Assembly (NCBI RefSeq): GCF_000502875.1
Contig: NZ_AYWX01000002.1
Location: forward strand, 816,580-877,889
Origin: Mesorhizobium sp. L2C084A000
GTDB taxonomy: Bacteria > Pseudomonadota > Alphaproteobacteria > Rhizobiales > Rhizobiaceae
DNA: 61,310 bases
Direction of reading: 5' to 3'
A program made the position numbers and the translations under genes. Positions 1 through 10,229 of the stretch are shown here, one piece after another. Within the stretch, counting starts at the first letter, position 1. Each line of letters begins with the position of its first letter. The notes under the pieces are model-generated. The model was not told the origin of the DNA. It made no database searches and saw only the letters and a program-made list of their open reading frames with translations.

Positions 1-284
1 GCGAGATCTTTCTCGCCCCCGAGGCACTCGCTCTGGGCATCGTCGACCGGGTGGTCGCGACTGGCAAGGCATACGACGAAGCAAGGGCGTGGGCGGAAAA
101 GATCGCCGAGCGCGGCCCGCTGGCGACCGAAGCCGCCAAGCTGATGATCGCGGTCGCCGAAGGCGAGGAAAGTGCCGCCGCCACCGAAGCGCTGGCCAGC
201 GGCTTCATCGCCCTGACCGGAGATCTCAAGGCCGGCGTCGATGCCTTCAAGGCCAAGCAGAAGCCAGCCTTTTCGAGATCCTAG
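1..284 (+). CDS. enoyl-CoA hydratase/isomerase family protein, C-terminal part (partial)
   Basis: The reading frame is open from the first bases of the window and ends at a TAG at 282-284, so only the last ~94 residues are present. The first readable residues (EIFLAPEALALGIVDRVV) match the end of the crotonase fold, where a proline/alanine segment leads into ALALGIVDRVV, followed by the helical C-terminus that packs on the trimer. The family hydrates enoyl-CoA or does related acyl-CoA chemistry in the cytoplasm. The catalytic glutamates lie outside the window, so the exact reaction cannot be given. An aldehyde dehydrogenase gene starts 10 bases downstream and is probably co-transcribed. Confidence 0.75.
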   Translation, partial: EIFLAPEALALGIVDRVVATGKAYDEARAWAEKIAERGPLATEAAKLMIAVAEGEESAAATEALASGFIALTGDLKAGVDAFKAKQKPAFSRS

Positions 285-294
285 AGGAAAACAG

Positions 295-1806
295 ATGAAC
301 GCCCCCCTCAAGATCGCCATGCCGGCCGAGGCGGCTGCGGCACCGAAAGCGTACAGACTGCTGATCGGCGGCAAGCATGTCGATGCCCGCGACGGCCGCA
401 CGATTGCTCGAAATAGCCCCGGCCACGGCTTCACCGTCTCGCACTACGCGCAGGCCGGCGAGGCCGAAGTGGAAGCCGCTGTGCAGGCCGCCCACAAGGC
501 GTTCGAGACCGGTCCATGGCCGCGCATGAAGGCAGCTGAGCGTGCCGCGATCCTACTCAAGGCGGCTGACCTGATCGAGGGCCGGCTGGAAGAGATCGCC
601 CGGCTCGATGCACTGGAATCCGGCAAGCCGATCGCCCAGGCGCGCGGTGAGATTGGCGGCGCCGTCGATATCTGGCGCTACGCCGCCTCGCTCGCCCGCA
701 CGCTGCACGGTGAATCCTATGCCAATCTCGGCGATGCCATGCTGGGCGTCGTGCTGCGCGAGCCGATCGGCGTCGTCTCGATCATCACGCCGTGGAATTT
801 CCCGTTCCTGATCGTCAGCCAGAAACTGCCCTTCGCGCTCGCCGCCGGTTGCACGGCGGTGGTCAAGCCGAGCGAAATGACCTCGGCCTCGACCTTTGTG
901 CTCGGCGATATCCTGCTGCAGGCCGGCCTGCCCCCCGGCGTCGTCAACATCCTGGCCGGGCTTGGCGCCGACGTCGGCGCGCCGATGGTCAGCCATCCCC
1001 TGGTCGAGATGGTCTCGTTCACCGGCTCGACCCGCGTCGGCAAGATGACCATGGCGTCCGCCGCGCTATCGCTGAAGAAAGTTTCGATGGAGCTCGGCGG
1101 CAAGAACGGCCAGATCGTCTTCCCGGACGCCGACCTCGAGGCGGCCGCCGATGCGGCGGTGTTCGGCGGCTTCTTCAATGCCGGCGAGTGCTGCAATGCC
1201 GGCAGCCGGCTGATCGTGCACGAGGCGATCGCCGACGATTTTCTCAGCGCCGTCAAGGCGCTTACCGCCAGGGTTACGGTCGGCGATCCGCTCGATGACC
1301 AAACCAAGGTGGGCGCGATGATCTCGTCCGACCATCTGAAGAAGGTGGCCGGCTATGTTTCCGCCGCTGAAGGCGACGGCAGCCAGGTTTACAGCGGAGG
1401 CAAGCAATTGGCCTCCAATGTCGGCCAATATCTCGATCCCACCATCATCCGCGGCGTTACCGAGGAGATGGCCATTGCGCGCGAAGAAGTGTTCGGTCCG
1501 GTGCTCTCGGTTCTGACTTTTGAATCGATTGAAAAGGCGTTGCACATCGCCAACAACACGCCCTATGGTTTGTCGGCGGGCGTGTGGAGCGCCAGTATCG
1601 ACAATTGCATGTCGATTGCGCGTGGGGTGCGTTCGGGAACCGTCTGGGTGAACACATTCATGGAAGGCTATCCCGAGCTGCCGTTCGGAGGCTACAAGCA
1701 GTCCGGTCTCGGACGCGAACTCGGCAAACGCGCCGTCGAGGATTATACCGAGGAAAAGACAATCCAGTTTCATCGCGGCCAGCGCACCGGGTGGTGGGTC
1801 GGCTGA
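295..1806 (+). CDS. NAD(P)-dependent aldehyde dehydrogenase
   Basis: A 503-residue ALDH-superfamily enzyme that oxidises an aldehyde to its acid. The ATG at 295 follows a GAGGAAA ribosome site and removes a non-homologous 5' extension. The sequence shows the PWNFP cofactor loop, FTGSTRVGK, the general-base Glu266 in MELGGKN and the nucleophile Cys300 in NAGECCNAGS; the 34-residue Glu-Cys distance is normal. EEVFGPVLSV and PFGGYKQSGLGRE near the C-terminus complete the fold. It resembles betaine/phenylacetaldehyde-type ALDHs, but the substrate cannot be named from sequence. It sits between a crotonase gene and a sugar ABC operon, so it may oxidise the aldehyde made by the GMC dehydrogenases at 6314 and 8584. 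Confidence 0.93.
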   Translation: MNAPLKIAMPAEAAAAPKAYRLLIGGKHVDARDGRTIARNSPGHGFTVSHYAQAGEAEVEAAVQAAHKAFETGPWPRMKAAERAAILLKAADLIEGRLEEIARLDALESGKPIAQARGEIGGAVDIWRYAASLARTLHGESYANLGDAMLGVVLREPIGVVSIITPWNFPFLIVSQKLPFALAAGCTAVVKPSEMTSASTFVLGDILLQAGLPPGVVNILAGLGADVGAPMVSHPLVEMVSFTGSTRVGKMTMASAALSLKKVSMELGGKNGQIVFPDADLEAAADAAVFGGFFNAGECCNAGSRLIVHEAIADDFLSAVKALTARVTVGDPLDDQTKVGAMISSDHLKKVAGYVSAAEGDGSQVYSGGKQLASNVGQYLDPTIIRGVTEEMAIAREEVFGPVLSVLTFESIEKALHIANNTPYGLSAGVWSASIDNCMSIARGVRSGTVWVNTFMEGYPELPFGGYKQSGLGRELGKRAVEDYTEEKTIQFHRGQRTGWWVG

Positions 1807-1863
1807 GTTGAGAAGAACCCGGTGGGCTTCACCGGTCGTGTAATGCAACAAGGGAGGTAGTAC

Positions 1864-3117
1864 ATGTTGCGCAAACTGCTTATCGGAACCGCTCTCGCAT
1901 CCGGCCTGGCTTTCGCGGCCCACGCCGAGGACGTCAAGGAAGTGCAGATGCTGCATTGGTGGACGTCGGGTGGCGAAGCGGCTGCTCTCAACGTCCTTAA
2001 GGGAGATCTGGCCAAGGAAGGCTACGCCTGGAAGGACGTGCCGGTGGCCGGCGGTGGCGGCGACGCCGCCATGACTGCGCTGAAGGCGATGGTCGCGGCC
2101 GGCAATTATCCGACCGCCTCGCAGATGCTCGGCTACACCGTGCTCGACTACGCCGCTGCCGGCGTCATGGGCGACCTGACCGAAACGGCGAAGAAGGAAG
2201 GCTGGGACAAGTCCGTTCCGGCAGCCCTGCAGAAGTTTTCGGTCTATGACGGCAAGTGGGTCGCGGCGCCGGTCAACGTTCACTCGGTCAACTGGCTGTG
2301 GATCAACAAGGCCGTCCTGGACAAGATCGGCGGCACCGAGCCGAAGACCTTCGACGACTTCGTTGCCCTGCTCGACAAGGCCAAGGCGGCAGGGGTGATC
2401 CCGCTCGCTCTCGGCGGCCAGAACTGGCAGGAAGCCACCATGTTCGACTCGGTCGTGCTGTCGACCGGCGGACCCGAGTTCTACAAGAAGGCCTTCAACG
2501 ACCTCGATGACGCATCCCTGAAGTCCGACACGATGAAGAAGTCGTTCGACAATCTGGCCAAGCTCGTCACCTATGTCGACCCCAACTTCTCCGGCCGCGA
2601 CTGGAACCTTGCCACCGCCATGGTCATCAAGGGCGATGCCCTGGTGCAGGTCATGGGCGATTGGGCCAAGGGCGAGTTCAACGCCGCCAAGAAAACGCCG
2701 GGCACCGACTTCCTGTGCTATCGCTTCCCGGGCACCGACGGCTCGGTGATCTACAACTCCGACATGTTCGGCATGTTCAATGTTCCCGACGACCGCAAGG
2801 CCGCCCAGGTCGCACTGGCTACCGCCACCCTGTCGAAGAGCTTCCAGTCGGCCTTCAACGTCGTCAAGGGTTCGGTTCCGGCCCGTACCGACGTTCCGGA
2901 CACCGACTTCGACGCGTGCGGCAAGAAGGGCATCGCCGACCTGAAGGCAGCTAACGAAGGCGGCACGCTGTTCGGCTCGCTCGCCCAGGGCTATGGCGCG
3001 CCCCCGGCGGTCGCCAATGCCTACAAGGACGTCGTCTCCAAATTCGTCCATGGGCAGATCAAGACCTCGGACGAGGCCGTGACCGAGCTGGTCAAGGCGA
3101 TCGACGACGCCAAGTAA
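1864..3117 (+). CDS. CUT1-family sugar ABC transporter substrate-binding protein
   Basis: A 417-residue periplasmic binding protein. The N-terminus is a Sec signal peptide with a likely cut after AFAAHA (residue ~21). The [12 protein letters not shown] start of the mature protein is typical of the glucose/mannose-type (GtsA-like) binding proteins of the CUT1 ABC family. The ATG has a strong AGGGAGG ribosome site seven bases upstream. The gene opens a four-gene operon of binding protein, two permeases and ATPase. A perfect GC-rich hairpin lies just after the stop (3136-3161), which could give the binding protein a higher transcript level than the membrane genes. A monosaccharide or similar polyol is the best guess for ligand. 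Confidence 0.93.
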   Translation: MLRKLLIGTALASGLAFAAHAEDVKEVQMLHWWTSGGEAAALNVLKGDLAKEGYAWKDVPVAGGGGDAAMTALKAMVAAGNYPTASQMLGYTVLDYAAAGVMGDLTETAKKEGWDKSVPAALQKFSVYDGKWVAAPVNVHSVNWLWINKAVLDKIGGTEPKTFDDFVALLDKAKAAGVIPLALGGQNWQEATMFDSVVLSTGGPEFYKKAFNDLDDASLKSDTMKKSFDNLAKLVTYVDPNFSGRDWNLATAMVIKGDALVQVMGDWAKGEFNAAKKTPGTDFLCYRFPGTDGSVIYNSDMFGMFNVPDDRKAAQVALATATLSKSFQSAFNVVKGSVPARTDVPDTDFDACGKKGIADLKAANEGGTLFGSLAQGYGAPPAVANAYKDVVSKFVHGQIKTSDEAVTELVKAIDDAK

Positions 3118-3135
3118 GCGCCACGCGCCAAAAAC

Positions 3136-3161
3136 GCCTTCCCCGCTCCGGCGGGGAAGGC
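3136..3161 (+). terminator. intercistronic hairpin after the binding-protein gene
   Basis: GCCTTCCCCGC (3136-3146) pairs perfectly with GCGGGGAAGGC (3151-3161) across a TCCG loop. No T-run follows, so full Rho-independent termination is unlikely. In binding-protein operons such hairpins usually protect the upstream mRNA from 3' exonucleases and allow partial read-through into the permeases. A comparable hairpin sits at the same place in the second ABC operon (18470-18493). Confidence 0.7.
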
Positions 3162-3207
3162 CCAGATCCGCGAAGCTGGTTGGCCGCGAGTCGACGGGAG
3201 GAGCCCC

Positions 3208-4164
3208 ATGAGCACGGTAGCGACAAGCCAGATCAAGCTGACGCCGGAGCATGCGCGGCCACGCGCCTCGGTGCGCTCACGCCTGCAGGACGCATTGCCG
3301 AAGATCGTGCTGGCGCCCAGCTTTGCCATCACCATCGTCTTCGTCTACGGCTTCATCCTGTGGACGATCTATTTGTCCTTCACCAATTCCAAGACCTTCC
3401 CATCCTATGTCCTAACCGGCTCGCGCGCCTATCAGCGACTGTGGGGCTGGACCTTCGACACCGACCCGCCCTCGAGCTGGTACACGTCGATCACCAATAT
3501 GGGTATCTTCGGCTTTCTCTACATCTTCATCTGCCTGGCGCTCGGCCTGTTCCTGGCCATCCTGCTCGACCAGAAGATCCGCGGCGAAGGCGTGTTGAGG
3601 CCGATCTATCTCTACCCGATGGCGCTGTCCTTCATCGTCACCGGCGTCGCCTGGAAATGGTTCCTCGATCCCGGCCTCGGCCTCGAGCAGACCTTGCATC
3701 AATGGGGCTGGACGAGCTTCCATTTCGACTGGATCAAGAACAAGGATTTCGTCATCTACACCGTGGTCATTGCCGGCGTCTGGCAGGCCTCCGGCTTCAT
3801 CATGGCGATGTTCCTGGCCGGCCTGCGCGGCATCGACGGCGAGATCATGAAGGCGGCGCAGATCGACGGCGCCACCACCTTCCAGCTCTACCGCCGCATC
3901 GTCATCCCGCTGCTGCGGCCGATCTTCCTGTCGGCCTTCATCGTGCTCGCGCACCTCGCCATCAAGTCCTACGATCTGGTCGTGGCGCTGACCAGCGGCG
4001 GCCCCGGCGGCTCGGCCTGGCTGCCATCCAACTTCATGTATGAGTACACGTTCAAGCGCAACGAAATGGCCGTCGGCTCGGCCAGCGCCGTGATCATGCT
4101 GATGACCATCGTCGCCATCATCGTGCCCTATCTCTATTCGGAACTGCGGGAGAAGCCGCGATGA
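3208..4164 (+). CDS. CUT1 sugar ABC transporter permease 1 (MalF/GtsB-like)
   Basis: A 318-residue inner-membrane protein with six predicted membrane helices, the first after a ~40-residue cytoplasmic N-terminus. The EAA coupling loop is visible as EIMKAAQIDGATTFQLYRRI, with conserved Ala and Gly, and would dock with the ATPase. GGAGGAGCCCC precedes the ATG at 3208. The gene overlaps the second permease by four bases (ATGA), indicating translational coupling. With its partner it forms the sugar channel for the binding protein at 1864. Confidence 0.94.
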   Translation: MSTVATSQIKLTPEHARPRASVRSRLQDALPKIVLAPSFAITIVFVYGFILWTIYLSFTNSKTFPSYVLTGSRAYQRLWGWTFDTDPPSSWYTSITNMGIFGFLYIFICLALGLFLAILLDQKIRGEGVLRPIYLYPMALSFIVTGVAWKWFLDPGLGLEQTLHQWGWTSFHFDWIKNKDFVIYTVVIAGVWQASGFIMAMFLAGLRGIDGEIMKAAQIDGATTFQLYRRIVIPLLRPIFLSAFIVLAHLAIKSYDLVVALTSGGPGGSAWLPSNFMYEYTFKRNEMAVGSASAVIMLMTIVAIIVPYLYSELREKPR

Positions 4165-5105
4165 GCGCCGTCACCACTCCCGCCCGCCAAGCCTCCGGCG
4201 GCGTCAACGTCAAGGTTATCAACCGCATCGTCATCTACGGGCTGCTGGCGCTGTTTGCGCTATTTTATCTGATGCCGCTGTTCGTCATGCTGGTGACCTC
4301 GTTCAAGACCATGGACGAGATCCAGAACGGCAACATGCTGGCGCTGCCCAGGGCGCCGACCTTCGATCCGTGGCTGAAGGCTTGGGGCGAGACCTGCGTC
4401 GGCCTCACCTGCGCCGGCATCAAGGGCTATTTCTGGAACTCTATCAAGATGGTGGTCCCGGCCGTCCTGATCTCGACGATGCTCGGCGCGCTCAACGGCT
4501 ACGTGCTGACCAAGTGGCGTTTTCGCGGGGCAACGCTGGTGTTCGGGCTGATGCTGTTCGCCTGCTTCATCCCGTTCCAGTCGGTGCTGCTGCCGATGGC
4601 GACCATCCTCGGCAGTCTCGGCCGCTTCGGCGTCACGCTGCAGAATGCAACGGGAACCAGCTTTGGCCTCGGCAACCCGACGGTCAACCTCGTCTTCGTC
4701 CACGTCGTCTACGGCATCGGCTTCACCACGCTGTTCTTCCGCAACTACTATGAGGCGTTCCCGACCGAACTGGTCAAGGCGGCACAGGTCGACGGCGCCT
4801 CCTTCTTCCAGATCTTCCGGCGCATCATGCTGCCGAATTCAATGCCGATCTTCGTCGTCACGGTGATCTACCAGTTCACCAACATCTGGAACGACTTCCT
4901 GTTCGCCTCGGCTTACGCCGGCACCGGCGACGCGATGCCGATGACGGTGGCGCTCAACAACGTCGTCAACACCTCGACCGGCGTCGTCGAATACAACGTC
5001 AACATGGCCGCCGCGATGATCGCGGCACTGCCCACCCTTCTCGTCTATGTGCTCGCCGGCCGCTACTTCGTGCGTGGTCTCATGGCTGGCGCCGTCAAAG
5101 GATGA
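4161..5105 (+). CDS. CUT1 sugar ABC transporter permease 2 (MalG/GtsC-like)
   Basis: A 314-residue membrane protein with six predicted helices and a long loop after helix 1 containing four cysteine/threonine-rich residues (ETCVGLTCAGIKGYFWNS), a feature of the GtsC-like group. The EAA motif is ELVKAAQVDGASFFQIFRRI. The start overlaps the previous stop by four bases, and the ATPase gene starts four bases after this stop. It pairs with the 3208 permease to form the translocation pore. Confidence 0.94.
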   Translation: MSAVTTPARQASGGVNVKVINRIVIYGLLALFALFYLMPLFVMLVTSFKTMDEIQNGNMLALPRAPTFDPWLKAWGETCVGLTCAGIKGYFWNSIKMVVPAVLISTMLGALNGYVLTKWRFRGATLVFGLMLFACFIPFQSVLLPMATILGSLGRFGVTLQNATGTSFGLGNPTVNLVFVHVVYGIGFTTLFFRNYYEAFPTELVKAAQVDGASFFQIFRRIMLPNSMPIFVVTVIYQFTNIWNDFLFASAYAGTGDAMPMTVALNNVVNTSTGVVEYNVNMAAAMIAALPTLLVYVLAGRYFVRGLMAGAVKG

Positions 5106-5109
5106 TCTG

Positions 5110-6225
<1,116 letters not shown>

Positions 6226-6227
6226 TG

Positions 6228-6310
6228 TATGTCGCCCAAAAGTGGATCCGGTTTTGGGGCAACGACATGCATCAAAACAAGAAACTAAAACGCGTCGGGA
6301 CGCGATTTAG
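6228..6310. repeat. Mesorhizobium-type intergenic repeat with terminal hairpin
   Basis: The gap after the ABC ATPase gene carries a sequence beginning GTCGCCCAAAAGTGGATCCG and continuing through GACATGCATCAAAACAAG. It has the form of the short palindromic repeats common between genes in Mesorhizobium and relatives; the family assignment is from recollection, not a search. Its right half contains CGCGTC-GG-GACGCG (6291-6304), a hairpin that could end transcription of the sugar operon or sit in its 3' UTR. Confidence 0.55.
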
Positions 6311-6313
6311 GCC

Positions 6314-7816
6314 ATGACAAATCCGGACATCGTCATCATCGGCTCCGGCATTGGCGGCGCCACGATCGCCTCCGGCCTTGCCGGCAGCGGCGCCTCCATC
6401 CTGATGCTGGAACGCGGCGAGCCGTTGCCGGCGACACCGCACGCGCGCGACACACGCTCGATCTTTGTCGACGGCCATTACAGGCCGAAGGAGATGTGGC
6501 GTGAGGCCGGTGGTGCCGCCTTCAACCCCGGCAATTACTACTATGTCGGCGGCAATTCGAAGTTCTATGGCGCGGTGCTGATCCGCTACCGCAAGGAAGA
6601 TTTCGCCGCCATGGAGCACTTTGGCGGCGTCTCGCCGGCATGGCCGTTTTCCTATGAGGAATTCGAGCCCTGGTATTCGAAAGCCGAACAGCTGTTTCGC
6701 GTGCGCGGTGCACTGGGCGAGGATCCGACCGAGCCGTTCCATTCGGTCCCCTACACCTACAAGCCGGTGCCCGACGAGGCACCGATCGCCCGCGCCCGCG
6801 CCGAGCTGAAAAACCTTGGCCTGCATCCGGCCTCGCTGCCGCTCGGTGTCGACATCGAAACCTGGCTGAACGAGGGCAAGACCGGCTGGGACGCGTTTCC
6901 CAACACCGGCCAGGGCAAGGTCGACGCGCAGACCGGTCCGCTGACGGCGGCGCTGACCGACCAGAACATTCGGCTCGAGACTGGCGCTTGCGTCGAATAT
7001 CTCGAAGCCTCGGCGGACGGCACGACGATATCAGCCATTCACTACCGCCAGAATGGCGAGTTGAAGAAAGTATCACCGAAGCTGGTCATCCTCTCAGCCG
7101 GCGCGGTCAATTCCGCAGTCATCCTGCTGCGCTCGCCCTCTCCTGATGGCAAAGGCCTGGCCAACCGGTCCGACCAGGTCGGCCGCAATTTCATGAACCA
7201 CAATTCGAGCGCCATGCTGGCGATCGACCCGCGCCGCCGCAACGATGCCGTGTACCAGAAGACGCTGATGCTGAACGACTATTACCTGTCCGGCGGCAAG
7301 GGCGGCAAGCCGCTCGGCAACGTCCAGCTGCTCGGCAAGATCGACGGCAACATGCTGCAGGCCAATGTCAGGTACACGCCAAAATTCGCGCTTGATTTCA
7401 TGGCCGGCCACGCCGTCGACTGGTACCTGATGTGCGAGGACCTGCCGGATCCCGAAAGCCGCATCATGGTTGATGGCAAGGACATCGTCATGCAATGGCG
7501 GCGCTCCAACATGCAATCGCTCGACGGGCTGACCAAGGTGATGCGCGAAAACTTCCGCGCCTGCGGTTATCCCATCGTTCTCTCGCGCCCCTTCGACAAG
7601 CGCACGCCGTCGCACCAATGCGGCACGATAAAGATGGGCGACGATCCGGCGACGGCGGCGCTCGATCCGTTCTGCCGCTCATTCGATCACCGGAACCTGT
7701 TTGTCGTTGACGCCGGCTTCCTGCCGAACTCGGCGGCGGTCAATCCGGCATTGTCGATCGCCGCGCAGGCGCTGCGTGTCGCCGATCACATCCATAAGAC
7801 GGACCTCGCCGCATGA
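6314..7816 (+). CDS. GMC-family FAD-dependent oxidoreductase
   Basis: A 500-residue flavoprotein that oxidises an alcohol group. The N-terminal Rossmann motif IIGSGIGGATIASGLAG binds FAD and is followed by the ERGE acidic strand end. The GMC C-terminal domain shows SHQCGTIKMGDDP and a final VDAGFLPNSAAVNPALSIAAQALRVADHI region with the His and Asn typical of the active site. This C-terminus resembles long-chain-alcohol or sugar/polyol dehydrogenases more than choline dehydrogenase. There is no signal peptide. It overlaps the downstream SDR gene by four bases. A role in oxidising the substrate imported by the upstream ABC system is inferred from position. Confidence 0.88.
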   Translation: MTNPDIVIIGSGIGGATIASGLAGSGASILMLERGEPLPATPHARDTRSIFVDGHYRPKEMWREAGGAAFNPGNYYYVGGNSKFYGAVLIRYRKEDFAAMEHFGGVSPAWPFSYEEFEPWYSKAEQLFRVRGALGEDPTEPFHSVPYTYKPVPDEAPIARARAELKNLGLHPASLPLGVDIETWLNEGKTGWDAFPNTGQGKVDAQTGPLTAALTDQNIRLETGACVEYLEASADGTTISAIHYRQNGELKKVSPKLVILSAGAVNSAVILLRSPSPDGKGLANRSDQVGRNFMNHNSSAMLAIDPRRRNDAVYQKTLMLNDYYLSGGKGGKPLGNVQLLGKIDGNMLQANVRYTPKFALDFMAGHAVDWYLMCEDLPDPESRIMVDGKDIVMQWRRSNMQSLDGLTKVMRENFRACGYPIVLSRPFDKRTPSHQCGTIKMGDDPATAALDPFCRSFDHRNLFVVDAGFLPNSAAVNPALSIAAQALRVADHIHKTDLAA

Positions 7817-8571
7817 CCCGCCCCTCCGCCATCGTCACCGGCGGCGCGCGCGGCATTGGGCTTGCCTGCGCCCAGGCACTGGCGGATGCCGGCTTCGATA
7901 TTCTGGTCGTCGACCTTGCCGAAACGGCCGCTGACGGACTTGCCACCGACATCACCAAGCGTGGCGCGAAGTTCGCCTACGTCCAGTCCGACATCGCCGA
8001 TCTCGCAAGCCACACCGTACTTGTCGATACCGCGATGCGCGCCTTCGGCCGCATCGACTGCCTGGTCAACAATGCCGGCATCGGCGCCGTGGTGCGCGGT
8101 GACCTCCTGGACCTCAAACCGGAGAACTTCGACCGCACAATGGGCATCAACCTGCGCGGTACCGTCTTCCTCAGCCAGGCTGTCGCCAAGGCGATGCTGG
8201 CCACTTCGGGCGATCAGAGATCGATCATCACCATCACCTCGGTCAGCGCCGAAATGGCGTCGCCGGAGCGGCCGGATTACTGCATCTCGAAAGCCGGGCT
8301 TTCGATGTGGGTGAAGAACCTGGCGCTGCGGTTGGCGCCCGAAAACATCGGCGTGTTCGAGGTGCGGCCCGGCATCATCCGCACCGACATGACTTCAGGC
8401 GTGACCGCCAAATACGATGCCCTCATCGACAGTGGACTGGTGCCGGCCAAACGCTGGGGCGAAGCATCGGACATCGGTGCGGTGGTGGCGACGCTCGCCG
8501 GCGGCAGGCTCGGCTTTTCGACCGGCTCGATCATCAATGTCGATGGCGCCCTCTCCGTGCCGCGACTATAA
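7813..8571 (+). CDS. SDR-family NAD(P)-dependent oxidoreductase (3-ketoacyl-ACP reductase-like)
   Basis: A 252-residue classical short-chain dehydrogenase. It has the TGGARGIG dinucleotide motif near residue 8, NNAG at ~90, catalytic Ser in ITSVSAE, and Tyr-x3-Lys in YCISKAG around residue 156. The ending GSIINVDGALSVPRL is normal for the family. Its ATG overlaps the GMC gene stop, and a second GMC gene follows after 12 bases, so all three are translated from one message. It probably interconverts a ketone and an alcohol in the same pathway; the substrate is unknown. Confidence 0.92.
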   Translation: MTRPSAIVTGGARGIGLACAQALADAGFDILVVDLAETAADGLATDITKRGAKFAYVQSDIADLASHTVLVDTAMRAFGRIDCLVNNAGIGAVVRGDLLDLKPENFDRTMGINLRGTVFLSQAVAKAMLATSGDQRSIITITSVSAEMASPERPDYCISKAGLSMWVKNLALRLAPENIGVFEVRPGIIRTDMTSGVTAKYDALIDSGLVPAKRWGEASDIGAVVATLAGGRLGFSTGSIINVDGALSVPRL

Positions 8572-8583
8572 GTGGACAGTGTC

Positions 8584-10212
8584 ATGACCGACTACATCAT
8601 CGTGGGCGCCGGTCCGGCCGGCTGCGTTCTGGCCAACCGATTGAGCGAGGATCCGGCAAATTCGGTCCTGCTGCTGGAAGCCGGCGGCAAGGACTGGCAT
8701 CCCTATATCCACATGCCTGCCGGCTTTGCCAAGATGACCAAGGGTATTGCTTCCTGGGGCTGGTCGACCGTGCCGCAGAGTCATATGAAGGACCGCGTCT
8801 TCTGGTACACGCAGGCTAAGGTGGTCGGCGGCGGCTCGTCCATCAATGCCCAGATCTACACGCGCGGCAACGCCCGCGACTACGACGACTGGGAGAAGGA
8901 AGAAGGCCTCGCCGGCTGGGGCTATCGCGATGTATTGCCCTATTTCAAGCGCGCTGAGAACAACCAGCGCTACGCCAACGATTTTCACGGTGACCAGGGC
9001 CCGCTCGGCGTCTCGAACCCGATTGCGCCGCTGCCGATCTGCGAGGCCTATTTCCGTGCCGGGCAGCAGATGGGCATCCCCTTCAACCCGGACTTCAACG
9101 GCGCTGCCCAAGAAGGCGTCGGCTATTACCAGCTGACCCAGAAGGATGCCCGGCGCTCGTCCGCTTCAGTCGCCTATTTGAGGCCGATCCGCGCCCGCAA
9201 GAACCTGACCGTCCGAACCGATGTGCTGGTGACGCGCATCGTCGTCCAGAAGGGCCGCGCCATCGGCGTCGAAATTGTCGACAGACCGGGCGGCGAGAAG
9301 AAAATCCTGCGCGCCGAGCGCGAGGTGATCGTCTCGTCCGGCGCCATCGGCTCGCCGAAACTCTTGATGCAGTCGGGCATCGGCCCCGCCGACCATCTGA
9401 AGTCGGTCGGCGTCACGCCGGTGCACGACCTGCCCGGCGTCGGCTCCAACATGCAGGACCATCTTGATCTGTTCGTCATCGCCGAATGTACGGGCGATCA
9501 CACCTATGACAACTACGCCAAGCTGCACCGCACGGCCTGGGCCGGCCTGCAGTATCTGCTGCTGAAGAAAGGGCCGGTGGCCTCCAGCCTGTTCGAGACC
9601 GGCGGCTTCTGGTACGCCGACCCGACCGCCGCCTCGCCCGACATCCAGTTTCATCTCGGCTTGGGTTCCGGCATCGAAGCCGGCGTCGAGAAGCTGAAAA
9701 ACCCTGGCGTCACCCTGAACTCGGCTTTCCTGCGTCCGCGTTCGCGCGGCACGGTCCGGCTGAAGAGTGCCGACCCGGCCGACCACCCGCTGATCGATCC
9801 GAACTATTGGTCCGATCCCTATGACCGCGCCATGTCGATCAAGGGGCTGCGGCTGGCCCGCGAGATCATGCGGCAGAAGGCGCTTGCCCCTTACGTGCTG
9901 CGCGAGGTGCTGCCCGGCCCGTCACTCGCCAGCGACGACGAGCTGTTCGACTATGCCTGCCGCAGTTCCAAGACCGACCACCATCCGGTCGGCACCTGCC
10001 GCATGGGCCATGATGATATGGCTGTCGTGACGCCGGATCTGCGGCTGCGCGGCATCGAGGGCCTGCGCGTCTGCGACGCCTCGGTGATGCCGCGCGTGCC
10101 TTCATCCAACACCAATGCGCCGACCATCATGGTCGGTGAAAAGGGCGCCGACCTGGTCCTTGGCCGCGAGCCGCTGCCGCCGGCGGTGTTTTCCGGAAAC
10201 CGGGCTGCTTAG
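8584..10212 (+). CDS. GMC-family oxidoreductase (choline dehydrogenase/AlkJ-like)
   Basis: A 542-residue FAD enzyme of the choline/alcohol dehydrogenase branch of the GMC family. Visible are the FAD motif VGAGPAGCVLANRLSE, the GMC signature around VVGGGSSINAQIYTRGN, the second signature SSGAIGSPKLLMQSGIGP, and the C-terminal active site DHHPVGTCRMG (His) with SSNTNAPTIMVGEKGAD (Asn). ATG 8584 is chosen over an in-frame GTG at 8572, which would sit directly on the previous stop. It is only distantly similar to the GMC protein at 6314, so the cluster holds two different alcohol-oxidising flavoproteins. It probably passes electrons to the quinone pool, as is known for AlkJ-type members. Confidence 0.92.
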   Translation: MTDYIIVGAGPAGCVLANRLSEDPANSVLLLEAGGKDWHPYIHMPAGFAKMTKGIASWGWSTVPQSHMKDRVFWYTQAKVVGGGSSINAQIYTRGNARDYDDWEKEEGLAGWGYRDVLPYFKRAENNQRYANDFHGDQGPLGVSNPIAPLPICEAYFRAGQQMGIPFNPDFNGAAQEGVGYYQLTQKDARRSSASVAYLRPIRARKNLTVRTDVLVTRIVVQKGRAIGVEIVDRPGGEKKILRAEREVIVSSGAIGSPKLLMQSGIGPADHLKSVGVTPVHDLPGVGSNMQDHLDLFVIAECTGDHTYDNYAKLHRTAWAGLQYLLLKKGPVASSLFETGGFWYADPTAASPDIQFHLGLGSGIEAGVEKLKNPGVTLNSAFLRPRSRGTVRLKSADPADHPLIDPNYWSDPYDRAMSIKGLRLAREIMRQKALAPYVLREVLPGPSLASDDELFDYACRSSKTDHHPVGTCRMGHDDMAVVTPDLRLRGIEGLRVCDASVMPRVPSSNTNAPTIMVGEKGADLVLGREPLPPAVFSGNRAA

Positions 10213-10229
10213 CCACTGAGGAGTAAGAC

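Noticed and set aside
1066..3252. 728-codon open frame on the minus strand
   Set aside because: It runs antisense to the aldehyde dehydrogenase and binding-protein genes, its product is low-complexity and has no family features; it is a GC-rich third-position shadow.
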